From the NCBI GenBank assembly GCA_050084985.1, contig JBITNC010000001.1, positions 104,222,001-104,286,000 on the forward strand: 64,000 nt of DNA, in the 5' to 3' direction. This document shows positions 12,270 to 22,839 of the stretch, one piece after another. This DNA is from Nageia nagi. Taxonomy: Eukaryota > Pinophyta. The notes beneath the pieces were generated by a model. It worked only from the letters and a program-made list of their open reading frames with translations. It was not told where the DNA came from and made no database searches. Both the position numbers and the translations under genes were made by a program. Within the stretch, counting starts at the first letter, position 1; each line of letters starts with the position of its first letter.

Positions 12270-12274
12270 TCTAT

Positions 12275-12746
12275 GAACCATGAGAAAAAAGTGAAAGCAA
12301 TTTATATTCATAGATATAATGAGATACATAAATATAATTTTGCATGTGAATAAAGTCATGGTTATGAAGGAGGAAACCATCATAACCATGTGGAAAAAGT
12401 GACACATAGGCATAATATGTTGCATACCTCAAGTTGTGATTATGAAAATAAGAGGAGCCAAGCTATAAATATGTGATTTAGGGAAAGAATAGAAGAATTG
12501 GTTGGTGTATGTATGAAGGATATCTACCATAATTAAAAAAAAATAGCTAATTTACAAACTCAAGAAATAGGAGAGGTAAATATATATATAAGAAGATACC
12601 ACATGTCTTGATGATAAAGAGTGAAGAAGATTCTAAGCAAGAGAAAATAGTGGGATACAAATCTATGTATCCCATAATTCATAACCATATAAATAAGGAA
12701 GAAAAAATATTAAATCATGATAACAAGATATATATATATATAATAT

Positions 12747-12789
<43 letters not shown>

Positions 12790-13229
12790 TACTATGTATA
12801 CATTAAGTCCACATCATGAACCAAAGAGTGCCCACTTTCATGGAATGATCATTTTGATAAATTGTTAAGGAAAACAAATTTAGAATTTAACAGTTTAAAA
12901 GGGGTTGTAGATGTTGAAAAGAGTAATAAGTTCCATACATATTTATATGGGTATTTATATAATACAACTTCAACTATTAGTATCAATAGGATGTATTATA
13001 TGTATAAAGTGAGACAATGGAGCTTGAATAATGTGGTAATGATAATGATGTTTTAATGTCCAATATAAGGGATAAACATATTAGAAAGAAATTAATGTAC
13101 TAAATAGTAGAGTAGTTTTAGGAGATTACGAATAGGTACATGATGATTGTTAGCAATAGAAATAGAAATATATTATAATGTTCATGAGTGATCAAAAATG
13201 GGTCAATGGGACTCAACAGTACAATCCAA
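12275..13229. other. AT-rich stretch with a TA microsatellite
   Basis: There is no coding signal. A compound TA microsatellite spans about 12728-12787, interrupted by TAATATAAAA. The short open frame at 12862-13056 shows no recognisable motif. The 5' part of the following gypsy element, including any 5' LTR, may lie here but I cannot delimit it. Confidence 0.5.
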
Positions 13230-13235
13230 TTTAAT

Positions 13236-14165
13236 GATAGAAAGTGCTAGGGTGGAGAACCTTACAGACTGAATGAATCAAAGTAAAGAGGGCTATGATG
13301 GTATATTCATCTCACCCTTTTTGGAGGAGATCCATAATTATACCCCACCACTTGAGCACAAGCGCCCCATGTTCAAGTTGTTTAATAGTGACCAAGATCC
13401 AAAATAACATCTTATCATCCTTCAAGAGGAGTGCTTATTGAAATTAGGGTTAGAGGAGAAATTGATGGCCTAATTATTCCCAAGGAGTCTAAAAGGTGAT
13501 GCTATTCAATGGTTGTAGAGGTCCAATTGATTCTTCCAAGTCATAAATCAAAGTATTCATGGGAGAATACAAGCACAACATCAAAAGCAAGGAATAATTA
13601 CAAAATTATGCACCATGAGACAAGAGAATAATGAAACCCTAGTAAATTATATTCCATGATTTAAAAAGGTATGGAAATTTTTTCAAAGATAATTAGATGA
13701 AAATGAAATTTATGGCATATTTAGAGATTTTAGCTTGCCTATTATTAAATTTCATGCTCCTAGTAACAAGAATGTTGAATATGGAGTATTGATATAAGAG
13801 TTATTGTAAAAAGAAAACATTTTCTTGAGTTAGGTGAACTCAAGTACATATACACTCCTTACAACAAGGAGAGTAGGACATATACCAAAAAGGAGAAGAA
13901 TATTATGTATATGGATGATACACCTACCTCTCCACCCAAATTGCAAAGATCTACCACCACAAAAGATATAAGGTACACTTTTCCAATTCAATTAAATTTT
14001 ATTATGAGGGATCTAATGAAAATTAGATTACTATAGCCATTGAAAAATACAACATAATAAGAAAATTTTACTATATGAAAATCAAATGCTTATTGTACAT
14101 ATCACCAATGAAAAGGTCACATGATGAATTTTTGCAAAGCATTAAAGACATTCATTTTGGATCTC
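13236..14165 (+). pseudogene. Gypsy gag remnant
   Basis: About 13300-13500 reads as a gag core: HKRPMFKLFNSDQDPK, then a CLLKLGLEEKLM segment and LFPRSLKGDAIQWL, the usual PxFxxYDGxxDPxxHL...LFPxSLxGxAxxWF pattern. About 13600-13790 continues with MRQENNETLVNYIP. Around 14090-14145 CTYHQ, then KGHMMNFCKALK, is a decayed zinc-knuckle-like CxYHxxxGHxxxxCxxLK motif of this lineage. Several TAG/TAA stops interrupt it. Confidence 0.75.
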
Positions 14166-14619
14166 AATGCTGAAGGAAAATATCAGATTGATCTAATAGA
14201 TTCAAATTAGGGGATGATAATGAATACAATTTTAGTTGATAAAGAGATTTATGATGGGTTATGAAGAGGGCTTCCAAGACATGATCCAAATCTGGTTACC
14301 ATAAAACAAGTAAGTTTGCCACCTAATCCAAAAACATATAGTGTGATTAAGCAACTAAAAACTACTCTTGCTAAGATTAGTTTGTATGCTCTTATATCCA
14401 CATCTGAGACACATAGGGAGACCTTATATTCCTTATTCAAAAAAGAGACAGTCCTTACAAATATGTCTACTGCCATGCTTTCTAAATATCTTAAGTCTAT
14501 CAAGAAATGTGATGCTATCTCATTTTATAAATCTAAAAAGCTTAGTAAGGAAATTCTTGATGAATGCTTAGCTTTGTATATCACACTTATGATAGATGGA
14601 TGGGAGATAAAATGAATAT

Positions 14620-15000
14620 TAGTAGATAATGGATTAGCTATTAATGTATGTTCTTATAAGTTTTTGATCCAACTCCAAGAAAAAGGTGTAGAAATACCTC
14701 CCTTAGAAGAAGCTACATCTAGAATTAGGGCATATGATAATTCATCTACTAAGCTAGTTGGGATAGCCACAATTTTGGTAACAATAGGAATTGACACAAT
14801 TGGAGCCAATATTTAGGTTGTTGATTCTATGTTGTCATATAATTTGTTATTGGAAAGACATTGGCTTCATGATATGTATGTAGTTGCATCTAAAGTAGAT
14901 GGAGGATTGAAATTTAAATATCAAAGTGAGGTCCATACAATGCTTGGTGATCCATATCCATATGTTTTTTGTATTGCAACAAAATTTGAATAGTTCATAA
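14620..15000 (+). pseudogene. Gypsy aspartic protease remnant
   Basis: The frame gives LVDNGLAINVCSYKFL, where functional relatives have a D-x-G-S-A or DNGSA active site. Here the residue after the glycine is leucine, so catalysis is unlikely. It is followed by IRAYDNSSTKLVGIAT, a VVDSMLSYNLLLERHWLH block (the usual YNxLLGRPWIH) and LKFKYQSEVHTMLGD. A TAG stop near 14814 splits the domain. Confidence 0.75.
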
Positions 15001-15339
15001 TGATCTGTCATAGATATAAGATTGAATCTTTGAAAAAAGATGTCTTAGTGGTAAATATAGAAAAATGACCTTAGATTACAAAAATGGGCATGGGTACTTA
15101 CAAATTTGAGAATGTGGATCTATTTGCATCCATTAAAGACTTATAATGTCTAAAAATTCTCTCTATGAAAGGCTAGCAATGATGTGCTATCCTTCCTAAA
15201 GGCTATCACTAGCATGAAAATAGTGAAGATACAGAGGGATCTTACTCTGTTATATAAGTGTCACTCAATTTTGAGAAATGAATGAAAGATCATGCGAAAA
15301 ATGATATGGGTAAAACCTTTCCATCTCTTTTTACTCACA

Positions 15340-15405
15340 CATATATGGTTAAAAATTACAAGTATAAAGGAGGAGGTTTAGGAAAATCTAAGCAAGGGAT
15401 ATCTT
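15340..15405 (+). pseudogene. G-patch-like linker of the gypsy polyprotein
   Basis: The frame YKYKGGGLGKSKQGI corresponds to the glycine-rich stretch between protease and RT in Tat-type elements, usually of the form MGYxxGxGLGKxxQGI. It marks the polyprotein junction and supports the assignment of the flanking domains to one element. Confidence 0.65.
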
Positions 15406-16379
15406 CTTTTCCTACTAGTTGAAAAGCATAGCAATATAAGGATGGATTGTGTAGTGATCAAAGTACTAAACAAATAATGAGACCTATTAAGTTTACTTTT
15501 TAATAATAAGGGTAAATTATATTATCAAAAGTGGTGGAGGATTTTTTTTGGATAAAAAAAAAATGGTTTCCAACATAGAAAACTACTACCTAGCTATATT
15601 TGGTGATAGCTAATAAAACTTACAAGAAAATTGTTAATAAAATAAATTCATATGCTATCTAGCTATAACCTATTGGTAGCCCTAATGCAACCTACTATAC
15701 AAATTGTATTAATAGAAAATCATCAAATTGTAGTCAAAATACATTTGAAACATAGTTGAAATACAACCCAACTGTCTCTTTATTTCTTGAATATTGTAAT
15801 CAAGAAATATTTTATTCATTCCTAAAGTGGGCTAAGATTTGTTGATTTGATATAAAGTTAATTACTTTCCATTCATTATATCTTTTTCATTGAGTTTCTC
15901 TCTAGTGTCTACTTGGGATTGTCTTCCAACATGTCTTTATCCAGTATTTGCTATTTTTCTACAATTTAGTATATTTCTTGAATAAATTTTAGCTTTGTCT
16001 TATTCTTGTTGTGATGTTGTTTCTTGACTATCTATATTCCTTGCTTTTTTTTAGGCTCCTTATTATTTATCCATCTTTCCCTTCCATAAATTCTATCTTT
16101 ATTGTCTCATCTTCTAAAAATTTTATATTATAATTTGTTGCCTCCCTATTTATTCCTTCTAAAATTGATAGCACTACATAGGAGTTTATTGTGGTGGATT
16201 TCTTCTATTGGACTTCTTATGAAGTTAACTATTTTTTTAACATGGTTCATTTTATGTACATTTTGGTTGTATTTTGATTTTTTTCTATTTTTTATTTTTG
16301 AACTAATTTCCACCCATGCTCTTTCTATTTATATTGAGAATCTTTTTATTTTTTCCCTTTTCTCTTATTTCTTCATCCC

Positions 16380-16945
16380 TCCTCTTCTTTTCTATGCAAT
16401 CCTTTGCATAGTGCTCATAACTCTTACAAATTTTGTATTGTACTGATAGATTTTCATATACAATTGGTTGCATCCATTCTCTTCTATCCTTTATTTTAAT
16501 TTTATCTCTTTCATCAAAGGTTTCATCAAAGGTTTGGAGATATCTAAATTAAACATAAATCTTGTATTTGTAAACTTAATTTTTAATCTTGTTGATCACT
16601 CAAGTATAACAAGGGATCCAATTTCTTTTGTAATTCCAACTATTAAACATTGATGCCAATAAGATGGGTAATGTTTGGGTAGTGAGAACCATGTCAAAAT
16701 GAGGTTGAAATTTTCACTTTTAGGGAGAAGCTTTTCTCTCATCACTTCATGATTCATCCTTTCTATCCAAGAAACCATGGACCCATCTCTATCACTTTTT
16801 GTAGATCTTCATCAAAATGAAATTTGAATAATACAAATTCTCTTAGGAGAGCAACTAGAGATACCCATCCTTTTGTACTCCATCTTTCTTTCAACCAACT
16901 TGGAATCATATCTAGAGTAGGTCATACCCCCACAAAGCGATGAAT
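16380..16945 (-). pseudogene. LINE-type ORF1 relic (DUF4283-like domain plus zinc knuckle)
   Basis: Read on the minus strand from about 16945: RFVGV, a stop, PTLDMIPSWLKERWSTKGW, VSLVALLREFVLFKFHFDED and VIEMGPWFLG. After a frame change come NLILTWFSLPKHYPSYWHQC and GITKEIGSL, then TRFMFNLDISKPL, and finally WMQPIVYENLSVQYKICKSY with EHYAKDC. This matches the DUF4283 and CCHC pattern found in plant LINE ORF1 and related proteins; the first zinc-knuckle cysteine is tyrosine. It lies antisense inside the gypsy element between linker and RT. The insertion limits are somewhere in 15560-17120. A low-complexity T-rich plus-strand frame at 16102-16446 is its shadow or tail. Confidence 0.7.
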
Positions 16946-17136
16946 AAAAGTTGATTTTGGGTCATCCTCTTCTTTCTCTATTATACTTTTCAAAATCAAA
17001 ATACTAACCTCATCATTAAAGAATTCATGCTCTAATACCATCCTAATTTCCAACTTTATGAATGGTTTTTCCTACATCAACATGCTTTTTAATTCCTTAG
17101 GGGGGTTGACCCATTAAGTTTGTTAAATAATGTAAT

Positions 17137-18737
17137 ATGATTGAGTTTTCTAATGATGTTGATAGATATCTATGGATTCATGATACTATATCTCTAGAAT
17201 TTGATTATTTTAGTACTAATGATGATATTTCAGAATACTTGGGGGCACATTCAAAGTTTGTTATGTCTAATGAAAATAAAAAAGTAAGTTATATTCTAAA
17301 TGAGTATGCATATTTTAGTTAAGAAGTAAATTTCAATGAAGTGTTTCAAGTTTAGCCAGACGATAATGATACAGGTGATATCCAAGGACTAAAAAAATTC
17401 CCTCATTACTAAAAAAAAGGATGACCTTACATTCCTAGCTAAAGAATTGGTGAATGCCTATATTGGAACAAGTAATGAGAAATGGTTAGTTCAAGTTAGA
17501 GTAGCCCTCCCTACCCCACAATAAGAAAGGTACAAAAATAAATTTATTGAATATGAAAAGAATTTTGTTTGATCTTATGATGATATTCCTATTTTAGATC
17601 TTTCTTTTATTATGCATAAATTACCACTTAAAAAGGGTGCTAAGCCAATTAAATAGAAACCAAGAAAAATGCATCCTTATAAAGCTTTGTTAGTTGAAAA
17701 GGAGATAGAAAAGTATTTGAATGTTTGCTTTATTAAACAAATTGATTATTTAGAATGGATGGCGAACATTTTTCTTATCACAAAATGAAATAGGGAAATA
17801 AGGGTTTATACTGACTTTCATGATATTAATAATGCTTTTCCATAAGATGATTTTCCATTACCTAACATTTATATGATTATGAATAGTATTGCTAGTCATG
17901 ATACCTTATCTTTCATGGATGGATTTTCTAGATATAGTCAAATACTAATAAATGAAGATTACCAATATAAGACTTCTTTAACTACACCATGGAGAAATTT
18001 TGTTGGAAGGTTATGCCTTTTGGATTGAAAAATGCAAGTGCTACTTACCAAAGGGCTATGGTGTCAATGTTCTATGAGCACCTTCACAAATCATTAGAAG
18101 TGTATATTGATGACATCTTGGTAAAGTCAACACAAGGCCAAGATCATTTAGAGTTACTTAAAGAAGTGTTTTAGATTCTAAAAAGGTACAAGATTACACT
18201 CAAACCTCAAAAATATGCTTTTGGTGTAACTTCAAGAAACTTGCTTGGTTTTATTAATTCTAAAAGAGGAATTAAGGTAGATCCCAAAAAATTGAAAGCC
18301 ATAGTAAGTATGCCTAATCCAAAGAATCTTAAATAATTAAGGAGTCTCTGAGGAAAGATAAATTTGGTAAAAAGATTCATTTCCCAACTTGGAGATAAAT
18401 GTAAGCCTTTTACTCATTTGCTAAAAACAAATATGAAGTTTGTGTGGAATGAAAATTATAAAAAGGCTTTTGAATGTATATCAAACAATACTTGTTGAAT
18501 CCTCTTATTTTAGTTCCTATGGACTTTTTAAAAATAGCTTATTTGTATATATCAACCACACTATATGCCTTGGAGGCAATGTTAAGTCAAAAATATGGTG
18601 AGAACAAAGAAAGGGAAATTTATGACCTTAGCAAAACTCTTGTTGATTATGAAACTATATATACTCATATGAAAATGGTTTGCTTTGCTATTATTTTTGC
18701 TATAGAAAAATTGAGGCATTATCTTTTGTATTTGTAA
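17137..18737 (+). pseudogene. Gypsy reverse transcriptase and RNase H remnant
   Basis: Pre-RT blocks start near 17340 (DDNDTGD...) and continue at 17570-17620 with SYDDIPILDLSFIMHKLPL. RT follows with IEKYLNVCFIKQIDYLEW, VYTDFHDINNAFP, DDFPLPNI, FMDGFSRYSQI, then in a shifted frame VMPFGLKNASATYQRAM and YIDDILVKS (catalytic DD at about 18109-18114). Then come LLGFINSKRGIKVDP, FISQLGDKCKPFTHLL and the first RNase H up to KLRHYLLYL at 18737. The YIDD box is intact, but several stops and shifts kill the protein. The frame ends abruptly where the next repeat begins, so 18740-18770 is an insertion or recombination edge. Confidence 0.85.
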
Positions 18738-18770
18738 TGCTACCACCTAGTTCTTGATAACAATTTCACC

Positions 18771-20985
18771 TATTCCTTATATCTCAAACCCTAAAATTTT
18801 AGACCTACATATTTTTTATTGATTTAAACTCTTGAATGATCTAAGAATGCACTAGATGATCCATATGAGCATATCGATGTTGTAAGCTACTTAGCACTCA
18901 CATGGAAAGATTGGTAAAATCTAGAATAGCCAATCTTGATCAAATTCTTTGTGGTGTTCACCTCATAATGTTCATCCCATTGGGAGATGCCTCACAAATT
19001 AGCCTACCATTTTCTACCCAAGAACTATGGAAGAGACATTCTAGTCACATCACAGTGGTTTCCTACTTGGGGTCCATATCACTTAAGAGAACGCACTTCC
19101 ACTAGGTTATGCATCATGTTTTGATGATAATCCTTTGACTCAAAGGAGAAGATAGTTTATATTAGGAAATCTTCATTATGAGCTAGCAAATGTCATCACC
19201 TATGAAACAATCATCATACTCCTATATGCTAAACTACAAGTAGTATGATTACTAAATTATACTCATCTAGTAACCATAGTTCTATCAACTATTACCCTCA
19301 TCTAACATTCTATTAAGGATATGAGACACTAGCTTTCCCATATCTATAAACTAGGCTCACCATGGATTCCATCATCTGCATGCCCATATCTTGGGGAGCC
19401 ATGAATATTGGAGTAATATCCTCAAGTGGTTTGTATAGTCTAATAAATTTTAAACAATGTTATAAAAAAAAACTACCCCATGTTCTATTGATCCTAGAAA
19501 TAATTGATCTCTACTAAGTTTCATACTTATACCAAGAATTAAGATGTTACTTTAATTTAAGTCATCATGAACAAATCATCTCTACAAATTCATCATTGTA
19601 TACAAAAAGTTTTAAATCAAACTTGTTCAAGAAGTCATTAGGAATATTTGAAATTACTATAATTATCCCATATATAGGATGCAACATATGAAGTACTATT
19701 TATAAAAGTTTTACATGATAGAAATTAATAACAAGCCTCAAGTTAATAATAAATTCAACAACTTCTAACAAGGAAGTGCGACATGAGTGGTCCATAGACT
19801 CCATACTCAAGGAATATTCTTTTTGTGTTTCATTTAGTGAATATTAAAGTTTGAATAAAGAAATTTATATATATCTTTATCCATATCAATGAGATAATTC
19901 ATTCAATGATAAGATTGAGACCTATGTTAACCCTCTTAGATCATCTTCTAACTCCCATTATTGTACCAAGTTTCATTCCAACCTATGTGGATCCTTTTAT
20001 CACAAAGATCTTTGTTTATCTTTGAGGAAATTTCATCATTAATAGGTTTAAGTTGAACTAACCAAATCATCAATTTTACCTTTTTAGACTTATTGGTGCT
20101 TACAAGTTATTCATTAACATTATATTATTCTACTTATTCCCTTTTACAAGTGTTTAGGGACTTATACTGTTAACACACATTATCAATCTATCCGTATCTA
20201 TAGAATGTAGATTATTTTATTAAATTATTTCACACTAGATATCCTTTTGTTGAACCAATTTATAAAATATCAACTACTTCCTTACTTTATGATTTCTTAA
20301 AAGAATTATCCTCCATAATTACATTCATAACTAAGATTTTATCTCGTACTTATATATTATAGCCATATGGGGGTAATTTGATTGATTTTTAGATTCAATG
20401 TTTAAACCACTACCCAAGATATTTTCATAAGTGGAACACATAAAATGCATACTTTGGATTATTATCAATAGTTTACATAGGAATCACAAGCTTTTCTCAT
20501 GGGTGTAAAAATGATAGCTCCATCTCCAACTTTAGTTTAATACATCAAGATCATATTCTATCAAAGTATAGGGTAATCTTAAATTATACACAATAGATTG
20601 TGAAAAACTTCATTAGATATATGTCTCATACATACAATGTAGGGAATTTACACCATATCATTGAATTTCATTAAGTTTTCATATTTTGGAAGTAGCTCCT
20701 TACCATCTTCATCATTTCATGGTCCTTCAAGGGTCCAAGTTTCATTGATGATTGCTAATAAGAAAGGTTTTGAGTATTGAGGATCAGGACAACTCTTTTC
20801 TTGACCACAATGCATCTTACTATAATTGCATTATAACAACTCAAATCTATAGACCTCAAGAGGTTTTATGTTTCATCTAGAATGACCTACCTTGGTCTTA
20901 GGGTTACATACAAATTAGTCATACAATCCATTAATTAGATTTTTCCTTAAAAGCAAATTACATTCTATGCTATCTAATAATTCAA
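18771..20985. repeat. 2.2-kb dispersed noncoding repeat, copy A
   Basis: Copy A shares a long colinear alignment with copies near 35905-37925 and 57737-59830. All share a CACTCACATGG/CCAAGATTGG block, a block around GCACTTCCACTA, an ACTACAAGTGGTATGACTAC-like block, a CATGAGG/CACTAAGTGGTCC block and a final ATAGACCTCAAGAGG block. Copy A is the most diverged. There is no coding frame; the open frame at 18902-19105 is fortuitous. Size and lack of coding suggest a long LTR or a non-autonomous element body. I could not find a TG...CA terminus or TSD. Confidence 0.7.
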
Positions 20986-21033
20986 TAGTAAAAATGCTCA
21001 AAACCATCATAAAAGCTACAATTATAGGTACCT

Positions 21034-21193
21034 AACTAGCTTTGATATAACCCCTTATATATCAAAAAACGCCGAGAGATATCATTTCGAGGCACCTATC
21101 TTGGATATAGCAATACCAAGAAGTGAGATAGGCACCTCAAAATGATATCTCTCGGCGTTTTTTGATATATAAGGGGTTATATCAAAGCTAGTT
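21034..21193. repeat. Near-perfect 160-bp inverted repeat (hairpin / foldback MITE-like)
   Basis: Arms of about 66-69 bp (21034-21102 and 21125-21193) are reverse complements with only about three or four mismatches, near the loop; the loop is about 22 nt. The arm begins AACTAGCTTTGATATAACCC and its centre contains AACGCCGAGAGATATC. A seven-base repeat, TACCTAA, flanks it at 21029-21035 and 21199-21205. This could be a target-site duplication if the right end includes six extra bases. Almost no arm divergence in an otherwise decayed region points to recent insertion or to arm homogenisation. Confidence 0.9.
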
Positions 21194-21880
21194 TACAATA
21201 CCTAAAAAAAAAATGTGTTTGGAATGTTCCATATCAAATTAAAATACAAAAGAAAAAGAAAGGTATTCAAAATATTAGAATAATCTAATTCTAAAATACT
21301 TCATCATTTTAAACTTTTAACATCTTCAAATCATCCAAACAAACCACAAATAATAAAAACAAACACCTCTAAAATATGTAAATATCTCAATTTTCATTCA
21401 AAAATAATATTATTAATGTATTCAATTTTATAAAAACTATTTATTTATAATGTTTTTAAATAGTAAATAAAAAAATATTTTGAAAAGTACAAATTAAATC
21501 CTAAAATTAATTATAAAAGTTGGAAGGTGAAAATTTTATATATTTACACAATTCACCTTAAAAATATAATTTCATGTAAGAGGATTTAAAATTTAATTAA
21601 TTAAAAATTTGAAATTAAAAATAATTTTCATCATCTTTTAAAAAAACTCAGTTATCACGTCAAAATTTTACATCAACCGTGTGGGCGTCATATGGCAGTA
21701 ACAAAGATTATAAATAATAAAACAAGAAGAGATTTGCAATTTGAATAATCATCAATGACCATATAATTATCCAAGAAAGGAAATCCACAGCCAATTCACA
21801 GCAGTCTTGTGGCAATCAGTCTGTTGCATATTATCTTCTGTTACAATTTTAACCAAAATCTACATTGTATTAGTAGGATA
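21194..21880. other. AT-rich stretch without recognisable gene
   Basis: No coding signal to about 21640. After that composition becomes less extreme, and 21640-21880 could be the 3' untranslated or downstream part of the minus-strand gene candidate that ends at 21881. I see no clear polyadenylation signal on the minus strand. Confidence 0.45.
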
Positions 21881-22243
21881 TCAACGAAATTCAGCTGTGA
21901 GGAACTTATCAACAGCTACCATCAATCCATCGGCATTCGATGGCCATTCTTTCATCTCGCTCATTTGAATTGAAGCCTGGAAATTTAAATCAACCAACAA
22001 AACTGTATTATACATAATCGGTCTAGCAGAAATAAAAACATTCCCCGAATAATGAATGATTGTTACCACCGTTCTGGATGATTGCCTTCCATGGCCATGG
22101 CGGCTACTATTACCCCCGCCTCTGCTTTTCTTGAAGACATCACCGGATCTACGAACGGACAACGTCGATGGCTTCGAAGCCGTGCACAACACACACGATC
22201 CGATCATTTTTCGGGACTTTGTAATTCTTTTCAGTTCTTCAAC
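21881..22243 (-). CDS. Unrecognised small spliced gene candidate (two exons visible)
   Basis: I do not recognise this product. On the minus strand one exon runs 22243-22067: it follows a CCCTGTAG acceptor and gives 59 codons, starting VEELKRITKSRKMIGSC and ending RQSSRTV. It ends at a GTAACA donor at 22066. A 90-bp intron closes with AAATTTCCAG at 21977, and the last exon (21976-21881) adds 31 codons, MSEMKEWPSNADGLMVAVDK then FLTAEFR and TGA. The junction is phase 0 and the intron also happens to be open. The protein is basic and Ser/Arg/Gly-rich in the middle, then acidic, with no membrane segment. GC content is far above the surroundings. An upstream exon is likely (candidate ATG at about 22342) but its donor is unclear. 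It could be an intact small gene, a fragment captured with the neighbouring PPR relic, or a pseudogene. Confidence 0.45.
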   Translation of the reverse strand, partial: VEELKRITKSRKMIGSCVLCTASKPSTLSVRRSGDVFKKSRGGGNSSRHGHGRQSSRTVVTIIHYSGNVFISARPIMYNTVLLVDLNFQASIQMSEMKEWPSNADGLMVAVDKFLTAEFR

Positions 22244-22461
22244 CTACAGGGAAAAACATTTTTTAAGATTATCAATATGTCAGAAATCTTAAACTTAAAA
22301 TTGGAAGACTTATGATTTGAACAATCCAAAGAAACTGCTTTCATGGTCTCTGTTAATAAAATTGGAGGAACCTGTTGGAACGCTGAGAGAAGAGATTGCT
22401 CATAGTAATCTCTCCATTGATTTGGGAATGAATTTTTATGATGTTTGATATTCTTCCTTCC

Positions 22462-22470
22462 ATTTATATA
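22462..22470 (-). promoter_or_regulatory. Possible TATA box for the unrecognised minus-strand gene
   Basis: The minus strand reads TATATAAAT about 120 bp upstream of the first plausible start codon (about 22342), with a short upstream open frame (MERLL) between. Spacing suits a plant core promoter, but AT-rich flanks make chance matches common. Confidence 0.3.
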
Positions 22471-22839
22471 ATAATTTTTGAAAAGATGTGTCTTTTAATA
22501 TTTCAGTCGGCTATATAATTTTAATTTTAAAAAAATTATTTTCCTGCCAATTGTTTAACGGACGGACTCACATGCGACATTTTGCTCCCCCACTCCACCC
22601 CCCATGCTGCAGCTGTAGAAACGCCTCTCGGCGTAATTAAAATTGAGTATGGCATCTAATTAAAACAAGAGGTGATTCATTAAATATTATTATGAGATTC
22701 TTACTCATATATATATATATATTTCCATTAACTGAAATCATATAATATTCAGTAGAAAGAATTGCAGTGTGTTCATTAATATGCCCTTGAAATGCAATCT
22801 CATGATTCACCATGTTAGTATATCATGCACGCGAACAGA

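Larger units (their letters stand above)
13230..18740 (+). mobile_element. Ty3/gypsy element, Tat-like lineage, 5' part (gag to RT-RNase H)
   Basis: The order of decayed domains is gag (13236-14165), aspartic protease (14620-15000), a linker with a G-patch-like motif (15340-15405), pre-RT and RT (17140-18200), and RNase H to about 18737. The arrangement and the wording of the blocks match Tat/Ogre/Retand-type gypsy elements. The downstream part (second RNase H and integrase) appears in the right order and strand at about 30960-32884, separated by about 12 kb of other insertions. Many in-frame stops replace glutamine codons. No LTR pair could be assigned. Confidence 0.8.

Noticed and set aside
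16102-16446. 114-codon plus-strand frame rich in Leu, Phe and Ile, like a membrane protein
   Set aside because: The hydrophobicity comes from T-rich low-complexity DNA antisense to the charged C-terminal part of the LINE ORF1 relic.
21881-22207. Reading this as a single unspliced 108-codon gene
   Set aside because: The stretch 22066-21977 has donor and acceptor signals and AT-rich intron-like composition. The spliced model also explains an in-frame upstream extension to 22243.
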